DNA from: Serratia quinivorans
GTDB taxonomy: Bacteria > Pseudomonadota > Gammaproteobacteria > Enterobacterales > Enterobacteriaceae
Assembly: GCA_900457075.1 (NCBI GenBank)
Contig: UGYN01000002.1
Coordinates: forward strand, 2,170,001-2,234,000
DNA length: 64,000 nucleotides
Direction: 5' to 3'
Shown: one piece after another, positions 16,564 through 26,593 of the stretch
Layout: each line of letters starts with the position of its first letter
Position numbering within the stretch: position 1 is the first letter of the stretch
The notes under the pieces: model-generated
Told to the model about the DNA's origin: nothing
Databases searched by the model: none
Seen by the model: the letters and a program-made list of their open reading frames with translations, nothing else
Made by a program: the position numbers and the translations under genes

Positions 16564-16943
16564 TGACCGCTCAACTGGTGCTATTTGATACCAATATCCT
16601 GATCGATTATCTCAATGGCATTCCGCAGGCCAGGGAGGTACTCACCGAATACCATGCCCACCCGGCAATCAGCGCCATTACCTGGATGGAGGTCATGGTT
16701 GGAGCAAAAAAACAATCGTCAGCGCTCGAACTTAAAACCCGCCAATTTTTAGGGCAATTCTTGTTGCTGCCAATCACCGATGAGGTTGCAGAGCGAGCAG
16801 TTGAACTACGTCACTCACGAGGAATAAAACTACCCGATGCCATTATCTGGGCTACGGCGCAAATTGGTTTCAGAACGCTAATTTCACGTAATCCCAAAGA
16901 CTTCGGCACCAGTAACGGTGTACTGATGCCATATCAACTTTGA
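16563..16943 (+). CDS. vapC: PIN-domain ribonuclease toxin VapC
   Basis: This 126-residue PIN-domain protein is probably an Mg-dependent endoribonuclease that inhibits translation unless bound by the upstream antitoxin. The four acidic active-site positions can be placed: Asp in LFDTNILID, Glu in TWMEVMVG, Asp in KLPDAIIWA and Asp in NPKDF. The ATG overlaps the antitoxin stop. The target RNA (initiator tRNA for several enteric VapCs) cannot be read from the sequence. The gene ends 18 bases before the convergent yidE stop. Confidence 0.88.
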   Translation: MTAQLVLFDTNILIDYLNGIPQAREVLTEYHAHPAISAITWMEVMVGAKKQSSALELKTRQFLGQFLLLPITDEVAERAVELRHSRGIKLPDAIIWATAQIGFRTLISRNPKDFGTSNGVLMPYQL

Positions 16944-16961
16944 CGCACTATTGCCAGAGTC

Positions 16962-18620
16962 TTACATCGCCCAGAACAAGACCGCCAGCAACTGTGGCGA
17001 CATGATGCGCAGGAACATCGCCAAAGGATAAACCGTGGCGTAAGACAGCGCGGCAGCGCCGCTGGTCGGGTGCAGGCCGTTAGCGAAGGCCAGCGCCGGC
17101 GGATCGGTCATTGACCCTGCCAGCATGCCGGACAGCGTCAGGTAGTTCATCTTGCCCACCATCCGCGCCAGTACGCCCACGCTAAACAGAGGAATCGCAG
17201 TAATCAGCGCGCCATAGCCAATCCATGCCAGCCCTTCGCCATTAATCAGCGTATCGACAAAATTACCGCCCGACTTCAACCCGACCACCGCCAGAAACAG
17301 CACTATCCCCAGTTCACGCAACGCCAGATTGGCACTGGGCGGCATAAACCAGTACAGCTTGCCGATGCTGCCGATACGCCCAAGGATCAGCGCCGCCACC
17401 AGTGGGCCACCGGCCAGCCCCAGACGCAATGCCGCCGGGAAACCCGGTATAAACAGCGGGATGGATCCCAACAGCACGCCGAGGCCGATTCCGATAAACA
17501 CCGGCAACATCTGCACCTGCTGCAACTTCTGCTGGGCGTTGCCGACAATCGCCGCCACCGCCTCGATAGATTCGGGCCGCCCCACCAGGTTGAGGATGTC
17601 ACCAAATTGCAGCGTCACATTGCTGCCGGCCACCAGCTCGACCCCGGAACGGTTGAGTCGCGAGATCACCACGTCGTATTTCTGCTTCAGGTTCAGATCG
17701 CGGATTTTACTGCCCAGCACCTTCTCATTAGTCACCACTGCTCTCACCACCTGCAGCTCTGTACCGCGCGTTGACAGCGAGACGTCGACCTCTTCGCCAA
17801 TCACCAGCCGGGCATTTTCCAGGCTTTCGCGCTTGCCCACCAGATGCAGATAATCGCCCAGTTCCAGCTTTTCAAGCGGTGCCGGCACCATCAGCAAATC
17901 GCCGCGTTTCAGGCGAGAACAGATGATGTCCTCGCCGTTCAGCAGCGGTACATTTTTGATAGCCATCCCCTGCAGATTCGGGTTACGCACCGCCACGTTC
18001 ATGGTATGCAGCAGTTCGCGCTGGTTGCCCAGGCTGCTTTCAAACGCCTGCGCCTCTTGCTCGATATTAATGCGGAAAAACAGGCGTATCAGCCACATCA
18101 CCAATAAAATGCCGCAGATGCCAAACGGATAAGCCATGGCGTAACCCATACCCATGCGATCGACCAGTGCCGGATCTGAACCCAAATCGGTAAGGATTTG
18201 CTGCCCAGCGCCGAGCGCCGGAGTATTGGTGACCGCCCCGGAGAACACGCCAAGAATAATCGGCAACGGCACGGCAAACAGCTTGTGAACCACCGCCGCG
18301 ACCAACCCACCGACCAGCACCAGTAAAATGGCGAAGCCGTTGAGCCGTAGCCCGGACACCCGCAAGGAGGAGAAAAACCCCGGACCGACCTGAATACCAA
18401 TGGTGTACACGAACAGGATCAGGCCGAATTCCTGGATGAAATGCAGCATGTCGCCATTAAGATTGAGCTGCCAGCTCTGGGCGAAATGCCCAACGATAAT
18501 GCCGCCGAACAGCACCCCACCAATGCCCAGCCCCACCCCATAGATCTTCCAGTTACCCATCCACAGCCCGAGAACGGCCACCAACGCCAACATGCTGACG
18601 GTCAGGGCGATTTCGCTCAT
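16962..18620 (-). CDS. yidE: Putative transporter YidE (AspT/AAE family)
   Basis: This is a 552-residue integral membrane protein with two clusters of hydrophobic segments (about 1-190 and 370-552) flanking two cytoplasmic TrkA-C (RCK_C) domains near 200-290 and 295-375. This layout is that of the aspartate:alanine exchanger family; E. coli YidE is 553 residues. The substrate is unknown. It lies downstream of ibpB on the same strand as in E. coli, but a strong terminator separates them. Confidence 0.92.
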   Translation of the reverse strand: MSEIALTVSMLALVAVLGLWMGNWKIYGVGLGIGGVLFGGIIVGHFAQSWQLNLNGDMLHFIQEFGLILFVYTIGIQVGPGFFSSLRVSGLRLNGFAILLVLVGGLVAAVVHKLFAVPLPIILGVFSGAVTNTPALGAGQQILTDLGSDPALVDRMGMGYAMAYPFGICGILLVMWLIRLFFRINIEQEAQAFESSLGNQRELLHTMNVAVRNPNLQGMAIKNVPLLNGEDIICSRLKRGDLLMVPAPLEKLELGDYLHLVGKRESLENARLVIGEEVDVSLSTRGTELQVVRAVVTNEKVLGSKIRDLNLKQKYDVVISRLNRSGVELVAGSNVTLQFGDILNLVGRPESIEAVAAIVGNAQQKLQQVQMLPVFIGIGLGVLLGSIPLFIPGFPAALRLGLAGGPLVAALILGRIGSIGKLYWFMPPSANLALRELGIVLFLAVVGLKSGGNFVDTLINGEGLAWIGYGALITAIPLFSVGVLARMVGKMNYLTLSGMLAGSMTDPPALAFANGLHPTSGAAALSYATVYPLAMFLRIMSPQLLAVLFWAM

Positions 18621-18729
18621 AGCTCACATCCTTGCCAAAAGTTTAACAACCGGTTTGCGGTTAAAGACTCACAATTAACAGGGATTTTGGCACAGGCGGA
18701 AAAGGGTGACTGTGGCTTGCGCCACAGAA

Positions 18730-18761
18730 AGCAAAGGGGGAAGCCCGTTAGGACTTCCCCC
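18730..18761 (-). terminator. Terminator after ibpB
   Basis: Read on the minus strand, GGGGGAAG pairs with CTTCCCCC across a 10-base loop and is followed by TTTGCTTT. It ends the ibpAB transcript before yidE. Confidence 0.8.
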
Positions 18762-18787
18762 TGAAAATTTAACTGTTTCTCAGTCGG

Positions 18788-19216
18788 TTATTTGGCTTCC
18801 AGCCCTGGCGTAGTACCGATGGCGATCCGCTGTGGCTGCAGGGCTTCCGGTACCTGACGCACCAGATCGATATGCAGCAGGCCATTTTCAAACTGGGCCT
18901 CGGAAACCTGCAAATGTTCAGCCAGCGTGAAGGTCAGTGCGAACTCTTTGCACACCAACCCCTGATGCAGATATTCCACCTGTTTTTCCGACGGTGTCGG
19001 CTTACCGCGCACGGTCAGGCGTGGGCCTTCGACTTCAATATCCAGTTCGCTTTGTTTGAAGCCGGCCAGCGCCAGAGAAATGCGGTAGTGGTTATCGTCG
19101 CTTTTCTCGATGTTGTATGGCGGGAACCCTTGCGGCTCCTGGCCGCCCATTGAACTGGCCAATTTGTCAAAGCCGATCCACTGACGCAGTAGTGGGGATA
19201 AGTCGTAATTGCGCAT
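18788..19216 (-). CDS. ibpB: Small heat-shock protein IbpB
   Basis: This 142-residue alpha-crystallin-type chaperone co-aggregates with IbpA on unfolded proteins and hands them to ClpB/DnaK. It begins [20 protein letters not shown], the conserved Ibp N-terminal arm. The alpha-crystallin domain spans about 35-125 ([13 protein letters not shown]-terminal strand [15 protein letters not shown]), and a short C-terminal tail follows. In place of the family IxI-type tail it ends with QRIAIG and a short extension. It is 108 bases downstream of ibpA in one heat-shock operon. A stem-loop in the intergenic leader may be thermosensing. Confidence 0.95.
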   Translation of the reverse strand: MRNYDLSPLLRQWIGFDKLASSMGGQEPQGFPPYNIEKSDDNHYRISLALAGFKQSELDIEVEGPRLTVRGKPTPSEKQVEYLHQGLVCKEFALTFTLAEHLQVSEAQFENGLLHIDLVRQVPEALQPQRIAIGTTPGLEAK

Positions 19217-19294
19217 AGTATTAACTCCTTCTATGAAGCGAGATGAGGTTTAATCGCCCCCTGACGGCAGGCAGTTAACTAACATTCATTGCAC

Positions 19295-19312
19295 CGGCGG
19301 TTCATTCCGCCG
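19295..19312 (-). promoter_or_regulatory. Stem-loop in the ibpA-ibpB intergenic region
   Basis: CGGCGG and CCGCCG form a 6-bp GC stem with a 6-base loop, just after the ibpA stop. It could protect ibpA mRNA or form part of an ibpB thermosensor. Function is unproven. Confidence 0.45.
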
Positions 19313-19324
19313 ATGAAATAAGAA

Positions 19325-19738
19325 TTACTTAATTTCTATCCGGCGCGGTTTTAATGTTTCCGGCACGATGCGTTCCATATCGATATACAACAGGCCGTTT
19401 TCCAGTTTGGCGCCTTTAATTTGGATATGCTCGGCCAACTGGAATTTACGTTCAAAGTTACGTTCGGCAATACCTTGATATAAGTAGGTTCTTTCCGCCG
19501 GCTCATTATTATGAGCGCCACGTACAATCAACAGGTTATCCTGGGTGGTAATCTCGAGCTCTTGCTCGGCGAATCCTGCCACCGCGATCGCGATGCGGTA
19601 ATGATTTTCATCCACCAGCTCAACGTTATAAGGGGGATAGCCGCCATTACCCTGACTCTGGCCTGCCTCCAACGCATTAAACAAACGGTCAAAGCCAATC
19701 GCAGAACGGTAGAGTGGAGAAAGATCGAAATTACGCAT
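19325..19738 (-). CDS. ibpA: Small heat-shock protein IbpA
   Basis: This 137-residue small heat-shock protein partners IbpB. It starts [20 protein letters not shown], has the alpha-crystallin domain at about 37-125 ([34 protein letters not shown]) and ends with an R-R-I-E-I-K tail containing the I-x-I anchoring motif. It is the first gene of ibpAB. A sigma-32-type promoter lies about 114-140 bases upstream. The Shine-Dalgarno AGGAGG is partly sequestered by a complementary CCTC in the leader, as in ROSE-type RNA thermometers. Confidence 0.96.
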   Translation of the reverse strand: MRNFDLSPLYRSAIGFDRLFNALEAGQSQGNGGYPPYNVELVDENHYRIAIAVAGFAEQELEITTQDNLLIVRGAHNNEPAERTYLYQGIAERNFERKFQLAEHIQIKGAKLENGLLYIDMERIVPETLKPRRIEIK

Positions 19739-19851
19739 AAAACAGCCTCCTAAGGCACTTCAGCGAGGTTTAATAATTAAGCCTTCCATCATGGACAGGC
19801 TAAATAATCAGAATTCCCTTACGGCGAATTCTTAATTTGCTTCTGATAAGA
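19739..19851 (-). promoter_or_regulatory. ibpA 5' leader, possible ROSE-type RNA thermometer
   Basis: The leader between the heat-shock promoter and ibpA ends with a strong AGGAGG (complement at 19746-19751). A CCTC (complement at 19765-19768) about 14 bases upstream can pair with it across a small loop. E. coli ibpA has a ROSE thermometer in the same place. Folding was judged by eye. Confidence 0.5.
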
Positions 19852-19878
19852 AAATGGGGGTGACTTTCACCATTTCAA
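19852..19878 (-). promoter_or_regulatory. Sigma-32 heat-shock promoter of ibpAB
   Basis: On the minus strand TTGAAA (complement at 19873-19878) is followed after 13 bases by CCCCATTT (complement at 19852-19859). Both elements agree closely with the RpoH consensus. Confidence 0.82.
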
Positions 19879-20042
19879 CCGGCGATGATCAAAAAAATGA
19901 TAATCAGTGCAGCGAAAGTTTTTTTATCCCTTACAATAAACTGAGACGGCCGCCACAGAGCGGGCTCTTGCTCCTTTTAAAACATCCACAAGATGTTATA
20001 GATCAGCAGATTTTGGGGAACAGCACCCTGCAGGATGGAATA

Positions 20043-20387
20043 ATGAAAACGATAAGAGTCATAGCAACCAGTTGCATGCTGTTAGCGACCAACGGCTGCT
20101 CCAGCGTAATGAGTCACACCGGCCCGAATCAGGGCTACTATCCGGGTACCCGTGCCAGCATGAACGTGCTGAGGGACGACAATACCAGTTGGGCAATGAT
20201 GCCACTGGTGGCGCTGGATCTGCCATTCTCGGCGGTGATGGACACGGTGTTACTGCCTTACGACTATATGCGCTCCGGCAGTGACGGTACCGCAGACTCG
20301 CCGAGAGCGCGCATCTTGCGTGGCGAAGAGCAGAATCTGGCCGCCAGCGGCGATCCAGCCCATGCGGCGGCTGCCACCCCACAGTAA
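20043..20387 (+). CDS. yidQ: YidQ-family lipoprotein (DUF1375)
   Basis: This 114-residue predicted outer-membrane lipoprotein has a short signal ending in the lipobox ATNGC. The conserved family region follows (GPNQGYYPGTRA ... LDLPFSAVMDTVLLPYDYM). The ATG at 20043 has AGGAT upstream; the frame is open 63 codons further upstream without homology. Position next to ibpA and yidR is conserved with E. coli. Function is unknown. Confidence 0.88.
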   Translation: MKTIRVIATSCMLLATNGCSSVMSHTGPNQGYYPGTRASMNVLRDDNTSWAMMPLVALDLPFSAVMDTVLLPYDYMRSGSDGTADSPRARILRGEEQNLAASGDPAHAAAATPQ

Positions 20388-20414
20388 AAAACCTGATGCG
20401 GGCTGTTCGCCCGC
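20388..20414 (-). terminator. Terminator of yidR
   Basis: On the minus strand GCGGGC-gaaca-GCCCGC is followed by ATCAGG and six T. It lies between the convergent stops of yidQ and yidR. Confidence 0.6.
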
Positions 20415-20420
20415 CGTTGC

Positions 20421-21701
20421 TCATACCCCGGCCACAAAAATCTGGCTGAACCCGTCGATCTCACGCATAAACGCCACTTTACTGCCGTCCGGAGAGAACA
20501 CCACCGCATCACCCGATGGCGGTAGCGCAGTACGCTGCGTCAAACGCTGCATCCGCCCGCTGGCTACCTCACATAACATCAGGCTGTTATCACACACCAG
20601 CGCGATACGACCGCCCTGCGGATGCCAACTGAACGCCGATTGAATCCCCTGTTCACCCTGCGTGACCTGACGCGGCTCACCGCCGTTGGGTGAGACCACC
20701 CACAGCTGTACCACGCCCGCGTCATCCTTCATCAGGCAGGCAATCATACTGCCGTCGGGTGAACTACGCAGCCAGTGGCGGGGAGTGGTCGCCACACCAG
20801 GGAAACGTCGCTGGCCAGTAAAGGTCAGCCGACGTTGGCGTACCCCCAGCGGGGGGGCAGGTATTTGGGTCGGGGTACCCTGCAACGGCCGGGCACCGGC
20901 TTTGGCGTAATCGGCATCATCCTGCGGCAGATCAACGATAAACACCTCAGGCAGCTTTTCACCGCTGCTGGAAATCGTATCGCCGATAAACGCCAGCGCC
21001 CAGCGCTGTTGCCGCCCATCAGGCCGGGTATAACCGCCTTGGCCAACCCAGCCCTCTTCATAAGCGCGATTAATTTGGTCACTGCCCGGCTGCGGTTGTG
21101 GCGTGGTCTCGCTAACCAATACGCAGTAATGGCTGCCGTCATATTCACGCGGATGCTGCTTGGGAGGGTTCACGCCCTGTAATGGCACGGCTACGCCCAC
21201 GTTGCGCAGATCCAGCGCCGGGTCCAGCTCATGCATCACATGGTCATTATAGGTAAAGCTCAGGCGACTGCCGTCCGGACTAAAAACGTGCACGTGAGTG
21301 CCGCCGCGCAGTGCGCCGGGAGTATAGGGCGCGGTGATGTCCATCGCATCGAGGGTAATGGCCAGTTCGCGATCCGGTTCGCTGACAATCACCCCACGAC
21401 GATGGTGAAAATCGTAATGCCAAACGCTATCTGGGTGCTCCGGGCCGTGGATAAAAGCATACCGGGCCGGTGCGTCCGGGCTGACGGTCACCACGCCCAC
21501 ATGAGCACCGTGCTGGGCACGGTACACCACTTCCACCACGCCGCTGTCGACGTTCACCCGTTCAATACTCAGGCCGGTGAAAGAGGCGCCGCTCGGGCGT
21601 ACGTCGTAAGCCAGCCACTGGCTGTCCGGCGTCCAGACGTTAATATTGGTTAGCTGATGCCCACGTGGATCAAAAGTCAGCTGTTTTTCCCGATGGCTCA
21701 T
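20421..21701 (-). CDS. yidR: YidR-family beta-propeller protein (DUF3748)
   Basis: This 426-residue protein has several TolB/WD-like beta-propeller repeats, visible as recurrent SPDGS motifs (VFSPDGSRLSFTYND; RSSPDGSMIACLM; VFSPDGSKVAFMR) with W/F-containing strands between. It is homologous to E. coli YidR (about 415 residues). No signal peptide is evident, so a cytoplasmic location is inferred. The start at 21701 follows AGGGGAG. It lies 46 bases downstream of dgoT on the same strand and might be co-transcribed with the galactonate genes. The biochemical role is unknown. Confidence 0.88.
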   Translation of the reverse strand: MSHREKQLTFDPRGHQLTNINVWTPDSQWLAYDVRPSGASFTGLSIERVNVDSGVVEVVYRAQHGAHVGVVTVSPDAPARYAFIHGPEHPDSVWHYDFHHRRGVIVSEPDRELAITLDAMDITAPYTPGALRGGTHVHVFSPDGSRLSFTYNDHVMHELDPALDLRNVGVAVPLQGVNPPKQHPREYDGSHYCVLVSETTPQPQPGSDQINRAYEEGWVGQGGYTRPDGRQQRWALAFIGDTISSSGEKLPEVFIVDLPQDDADYAKAGARPLQGTPTQIPAPPLGVRQRRLTFTGQRRFPGVATTPRHWLRSSPDGSMIACLMKDDAGVVQLWVVSPNGGEPRQVTQGEQGIQSAFSWHPQGGRIALVCDNSLMLCEVASGRMQRLTQRTALPPSGDAVVFSPDGSKVAFMREIDGFSQIFVAGV

Positions 21702-21747
21702 GGCGGCTCCCCTGCGCATGCTGGCACTGAGCCGCCATCTTACCGGA

Positions 21748-23040
21748 TCAGCCAACGCGTTTCACATCACCCACCAACAACAGATACGACAACGCGCCGA
21801 GTAGTGCCACCACGGCGATATAAATCAGTGAGGGAGCAAAACCATAATCCTGCGCCAGATAACCGACCACCAAGGGTACTGTGATCCCCCCCAGCCCGCC
21901 GACAAAGTTAAACACCCCACCGGTCAAGCCAATCAATCGGGTCGGTGCCAGCGATGACACCAGCGACCAGGTAATGGAGGCGAAACCGTTGCCAAAGAAC
22001 GCCAGCGCCATCAACACCATAATCCACAGCGGATCGTTGGTGTAATTGGCCCCCATGATGCAGGTAGAGAGCAGCAATCCGCAGATGATAGGCGTTTTAC
22101 GCGCAAAACCGATGGAACGGCCGCTGCGTAGCAAGCGATCGGCAACAAAACCGGATAACAACACGCCGCAGAACGCCGCCAGGAAGGGCACCGTGGTCAT
22201 AAAACCGGCGGTCAGTGCGGCAATGTGCTTTTCCTGCGTCAGATAATTCGGGAACCAGGTGAGGAAGAACCACAGCGTTGAGGTAATAGCGAACTGGCCG
22301 AGATACACCCCCACCAGCTTGCGGTGAAACACCAGTTTCCAGTCGGCAGCGGTGAGCGCTACGCGGTTTTTCTTTTCCGACGCGACGTCGCCATCCACCA
22401 TACCGCCACCGTCCTGAATATATTTCAGCTCGGCGTCGTTCACCCCTTTGCTGTTGCGCGGCGACTGATAAACACGCTGCCACACCAACGCCCAGACGAT
22501 GCCGACACCGCCGGTGATGATGAACACCCAGTGCCAACTGAGGATCTCTTGTACCCAGATCAATAGCGGCGTCAAAAACGCCAGCCCGACAAACTGACCG
22601 GAAGTATAGAACCCCACCGCCGAAGCCCGCTCCTGCTCGGGGAACCAACTGGTGACGATGCGATTATTGGTGGGAAATGCCGGCGCTTCAAACAACCCGG
22701 TCACCGCACGCAGGCCAATCAGTGATACCAGGCCACTGGCGAACCCCTGCAGCAACGTCGCAATTGACCAGCCCATAATGGCAATAAAATAGGTCAGTTT
22801 TGAGCCGACGCGATCCAGAAACCAACCGCCAGGGATCTGGCACAGGGTATAGGTCCAGGCAAAAGCAGAGAAAATATAGCCCATCTGCGCCTTGCTGATG
22901 CCGAACTCCTGCTGAATATGCACCGAAGCCACCGCCAGATTGGCACGGTCGACATAGCAGATCACCACGGTGACAAATATCATGAATAATGTCAGATAGC
23001 GGCGTTTACTTTTTGGTGCTGAGGTTAAGGTTATTTCCAT
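21748..23040 (-). CDS. dgoT: D-galactonate transporter DgoT (MFS)
   Basis: This 430-residue inner-membrane symporter imports D-galactonate with protons. It is almost the same length as E. coli DgoT and has 12 predicted membrane segments. The ACS-family N-terminus is clear ([15 protein letters not shown]), as are the family loop [19 protein letters not shown] and the central loop near 190-235. It is the last gene of the dgo set, separated from dgoD by 218 bases that contain a degraded palindromic repeat. Confidence 0.94.
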   Translation of the reverse strand: MEITLTSAPKSKRRYLTLFMIFVTVVICYVDRANLAVASVHIQQEFGISKAQMGYIFSAFAWTYTLCQIPGGWFLDRVGSKLTYFIAIMGWSIATLLQGFASGLVSLIGLRAVTGLFEAPAFPTNNRIVTSWFPEQERASAVGFYTSGQFVGLAFLTPLLIWVQEILSWHWVFIITGGVGIVWALVWQRVYQSPRNSKGVNDAELKYIQDGGGMVDGDVASEKKNRVALTAADWKLVFHRKLVGVYLGQFAITSTLWFFLTWFPNYLTQEKHIAALTAGFMTTVPFLAAFCGVLLSGFVADRLLRSGRSIGFARKTPIICGLLLSTCIMGANYTNDPLWIMVLMALAFFGNGFASITWSLVSSLAPTRLIGLTGGVFNFVGGLGGITVPLVVGYLAQDYGFAPSLIYIAVVALLGALSYLLLVGDVKRVG

Positions 23041-23194
23041 TATTTTTATTCCGTTATTTTTCGGATTTTAAGACGGAAGAGAAGTAGGGGATCCCCTTCC
23101 GGGTTAACAGAATTATTTAATTCAATTGATGGTGTTTTTAATTTAGGACTACTTTATTTAGCCTTAACGCTATCGGTTATTACCCTGTAAATCG

Positions 23195-23258
23195 TCAATC
23201 CGTGACTGGGGTCGGTATCTGCAGGTAATAACGCTGCGGTTTGAAAGATGACGGCTAA
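23195..23258. repeat. Degraded copy of a dispersed enterobacterial palindromic repeat
   Basis: The complement reads TCATCTTTCAAACCGCAGCG followed by a gap and then ACCCCAGTCAC. That resembles one arm of the dispersed repeat whose fuller copy is at 35555-35622 (TTTCAAGCTGCAGCG). It fills the dgoD-dgoT gap. Identification is by similarity between the two copies and recall of the family. Confidence 0.5.
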
Positions 23259-24407
23259 TTACCACTCGGCAACTGCGCCGTCCGGATAACGCCACACGGG
23301 ATTACGCCAGTCCGTCGCTTGTTTACTGCGCTCGATCACCAGCTCTTCGTTAATTTCCACCCCGAGGCCCGGTTTAGTCAGTGGGTAGAAGTGGCCGTCG
23401 GTCATTTTGAAATCGTCTTTATTCACTACGTAGTCCAGCAGTTCGGCCCCCTGATTGTAGTGAATGCCCATGCTCTGCTCCTGGAACACCGCGTTACGCG
23501 CCACAAAGTCCACATGCAGACAGGCAGCCAGCGCAATCGGCCCCAGTGGGCAATGCGGAGCCAGCGCCACATCATAGGTCTCCGCCATGGCGGCAATCTT
23601 GAAGCATTCGGTGATGCCACCGGCATGAGACAGATCAGGCTGAATAATCGCCAGGCCGCCATCGGCCAGCACCCGTTTGAAATCAAAACGCGAATACATA
23701 CGTTCACCGGCGGCAATCGGGATATGCGTCTGCGCCGCCAGGCGCGGATAGTACTCTGCCTGTTCCGCCAGCACCGGCTCTTCAATAAACAGCGGACGGT
23801 ACGGCTCCAGCTCTTTGATCAGGATTTTTGCCATCGGCGCATCGACGCGACCATGGAAATCCAGACCGAACTCGATACGGTTACCAAAGGCTTCGCGGAT
23901 CTGCGCCACCACCGCCACCGCAGCATCCACCTTGCGCGCACTGTCGATAATGCCCATCTCTTCGCAACCGTTCAGCTTAAAGGTGTCGAAGCCGATTTCC
24001 GTCAGCTTGTTGATGCCGGCAATCACGTCAGAAGGACGATCGCCGCCCACCCAGCTATACGCCTTGATTTTGTCACGCACCAATCCGCCCAATAGCTGAT
24101 AAACCGGTACGCCCAGCGCCTTGCCTTTGATATCCCACAGCGCCTGATCAATACCGGCGATCGCACTCATCAGGATCGGGCCGCCGCGATAGAAACCGCC
24201 GCGGTAGAGGGTTTGCCAGATATCGTTAATCCGCGCCGGATCCTGGCCGACCACATATTCCGACAGCTCGTGCACCGCCGCCTCCACACTGCGTGCGCGC
24301 CCTTCAATCACCGGTTCACCCCAACCGACGATGCCTTCATCGGTTTCAATCTTCAGGAACATCCAGCGCGGCGGTAGCCGATAGGTGGTCATTTTGGTTA
24401 TTTTCAT
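23259..24407 (-). CDS. dgoD: D-galactonate dehydratase DgoD
   Basis: This 382-residue enolase-superfamily enzyme converts D-galactonate to 2-keto-3-deoxygalactonate. It has the N-terminal capping domain (about 1-120) and the Mg-binding barrel. Ligand and catalytic positions are recognisable: Asp in FGLDFHGRV, Glu in FIEEPV, Glu in [10 protein letters not shown] and the catalytic His in [10 protein letters not shown]. Length is identical to E. coli DgoD. Its ATG overlaps the dgoA stop by 4 bases. Confidence 0.96.
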
Positions 24408-25021
24408 TGAGTGGCTTCCTTATAGGCCCGAACGAAAGCGGCAGCCTGCTGAGCGGTGCGTTCCACCGATTGGCCGGCGCGATAGAGATCGCCCCCCAAC
24501 CCGGCACCCACGCAGCCTGCGGCCAGATACAGATGCAAGTTTTCCGGCGTGATGCCGCCGACGGCAAAAACAGGGATCTGAGGCGGCAGAACCGCTTTCA
24601 GCGCCTTGATATAGTCCGGGCCAAAGGAGACCGAGGGGAAAATCTTCAATGCCTGAGCCCCGGCCTCCAGTGCGTTGAATGCTTCTGACGCGGTGGCGCA
24701 ACCGGCGCAAACCGTCATACCCAGCGCCACGGCCCTGCGGATCACCGCCGGTTGGGTATTGGGAGTCACCACCAGTTGACCACCCAGCGCGGCCAACTCT
24801 TCCACCTGCGCAGGTTGCAGCACGGTGCCGGCACCAATCAGGGCGCGATCGCCGAATTTCTTCACCGTATCACCGATGCTTTGCTGCCAGTCCGGCGAGT
24901 TCATCGGTATTTCAATTGCATCGAACCCCGCCTCAAGCAAGGTTTGTACGTGATCAGCCACCTCCTGCGGCGTAATGCCGCGCAGGATGGCAATCAGCGG
25001 CAGTTCAGTATTCCAGCTCAT
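24404..25021 (-). CDS. dgoA: 2-dehydro-3-deoxy-6-phosphogalactonate aldolase DgoA
   Basis: This 205-residue class I aldolase of the KDPG/KDPGal family splits 2-keto-3-deoxy-6-phosphogalactonate into pyruvate and glyceraldehyde 3-phosphate. Visible motifs are IAILRGITP at the start, the catalytic Glu in AIEIPMNSP, and [10 protein letters not shown]. The Schiff-base Lys is in [12 protein letters not shown], and [10 protein letters not shown] follows. The ATG at 25021 with AAGGAG upstream gives the E. coli length; a TTG two codons earlier is possible. It overlaps dgoK by 17 bases. Confidence 0.95.
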
Positions 25022-25898
25022 GCACAATGCTCCTTATTCCCGATTGGAAAGCCCGATCGCCATCCAGGATCTGGTGGCGTATCCCGGCCATAGTCAGTGC
25101 CTGGGCATAACGCTCGCCAAGCTGCGGGTTGCCGATCACCGTTAATGCGGCATCCGGCGGCAGCGGGTATTCACGCTGCATCTCCGCCACCTCGTTGCCG
25201 ATCAACAAGCCGGAAAGCCAGTCGCTGACGGCGCTTTTTTCCAGTTTGCCAAGCACGTGAGCGGCGCGGGTTTCAAATAAACGTCGCACGATGTGGCTTT
25301 CATTCATGCCGACTTCCAATCCGTTGATAAACGCCTGTGGATTAGGCCGTTGTTCACTTAGCCCCACGCCGATCAACGAATGGCTGAGCAGCAAATGATG
25401 CAATTCGCCCGTCATCACCGTGCGGAAATCCGCCAGGGTGTCGCCCTCCATGCGCACCCATTTGCTGTGGGTACCGGGCATGATATAAACCGCCGCCGGC
25501 TGTTCGGCATAGGCGCCAATCAACTGGGTTTCTTCACCACGCATGACGTTGTAGTTATCTTCACGTTCGATACAGATGCCCGGAATAATCCAGGCCCGGT
25601 AAGGTAAAGCCTGCTCTATCGCCGTTAACTGTTGGGCAACTTCTGTCAGGCGGGTTGGGCAATGCAGATAAGGCACCTGCAGCCAGCCGGCATTGCTGCC
25701 GACCATCCCGGCCATCACCACCGGCAGCGGCTCAGCCCACCGCGCCATCAGCTCGCTGAAAACCTGCTGTGGCGTGCGGCCATCAAGGCGGGTAACACCG
25801 GCCTGCGACTGCAGGCTATCGACACAGACGCCCTGTTCGTAACGCCAGGCGCGCAGGTTGGTGGAACCCCAGTCAATCGCGATAAAGCTGTCACTCAT
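25005..25898 (-). CDS. dgoK: 2-dehydro-3-deoxygalactonokinase DgoK
   Basis: This 297-residue kinase phosphorylates 2-keto-3-deoxygalactonate at the 6-position before aldol cleavage. The ASKHA-type N-terminal phosphate loop is IAIDWGSTNLRAW. Other DgoK family features are PVVMAGMVGSNAGW, YIMPGTHSKWV and the terminal segment with FQSGIRSI. The start overlaps the dgoR stop (ATGA), so it is translationally coupled to its regulator. Confidence 0.94.
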   Translation of the reverse strand: MSDSFIAIDWGSTNLRAWRYEQGVCVDSLQSQAGVTRLDGRTPQQVFSELMARWAEPLPVVMAGMVGSNAGWLQVPYLHCPTRLTEVAQQLTAIEQALPYRAWIIPGICIEREDNYNVMRGEETQLIGAYAEQPAAVYIMPGTHSKWVRMEGDTLADFRTVMTGELHHLLLSHSLIGVGLSEQRPNPQAFINGLEVGMNESHIVRRLFETRAAHVLGKLEKSAVSDWLSGLLIGNEVAEMQREYPLPPDAALTVIGNPQLGERYAQALTMAGIRHQILDGDRAFQSGIRSIVHELEY

Positions 25899-26593
25899 GT
25901 TATGTCCTTTAGGCGTTTGGTTGAGCTGGCGATCATTGCCAGTGCCGCCTGCTCTGCGGCATCCGGATCCTGATGACGGATCGCATCATACAATTCCTGA
26001 TGCTCGCGCAAGGTACGCGGCATATTGTTCTCATCCGACATATAAGTGCGCTCGAACACCGCGCGCTGCAGCGAGCTAATCGCCACGCTAAGCTGTTGCA
26101 AAACCGGGTTGTGCACCGCCGCCAGCACCGCTTCGTGATAGCGGATGTCGGCCTCATTAAAACGTTCGCGATCCTGGTGATGGATTTTCATATCGTTCAG
26201 CGCCGCTTCGATCACCGCAAGTTCGCTAGAGGTAGCTCGCTCCGCCGCCCAGCGAGCAATCGTTGGCTCCACCAGGTTACGAACCTCACTCATCGAGGCG
26301 ATCAGCCGTGGATCATAATCCTGCGCCAGCACCCAGTTCAGGACGTCGGTATCCAGATAATTCCACTGGCTGCGTAGCGTTACGAATGCGCCACGATAGC
26401 GCTTCACCTCCACCAACCGCTTGGACATCAGCGCACGCAAGACTTCGCGGATGATATTGCGCGAAGTTTCAAACTCTTCGCACAGTTCCGTTTCTGCGGG
26501 TAATGCCGCCCCCGGAATATACTTACCGCCGACGATCTGCTGGCCCATCTCGATAATGATGCGGTCGGTTTTACCGATCTGCTGCTTGTTCAT
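25895..26593 (-). CDS. dgoR: GntR-family repressor of galactonate catabolism DgoR
   Basis: This 232-residue FadR-subfamily regulator represses the dgo operon and is released by galactonate. It has an N-terminal winged helix (about 8-75, GAALPAETELCEEFETSRN) and a C-terminal all-helical FCD effector domain with potential metal ligands Asp/His (NEADIRYHEAVL and REHQELYDAI). The ATG at 26593 with GGAG upstream fits the E. coli start; the open frame runs 28 codons further without homology. It is the first gene of dgoRKADT. TTGTA-N-TACAA-type palindromes overlap its promoter (26711-26742). Confidence 0.94.
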   Translation of the reverse strand: MNKQQIGKTDRIIIEMGQQIVGGKYIPGAALPAETELCEEFETSRNIIREVLRALMSKRLVEVKRYRGAFVTLRSQWNYLDTDVLNWVLAQDYDPRLIASMSEVRNLVEPTIARWAAERATSSELAVIEAALNDMKIHHQDRERFNEADIRYHEAVLAAVHNPVLQQLSVAISSLQRAVFERTYMSDENNMPRTLREHQELYDAIRHQDPDAAEQAALAMIASSTKRLKDIT

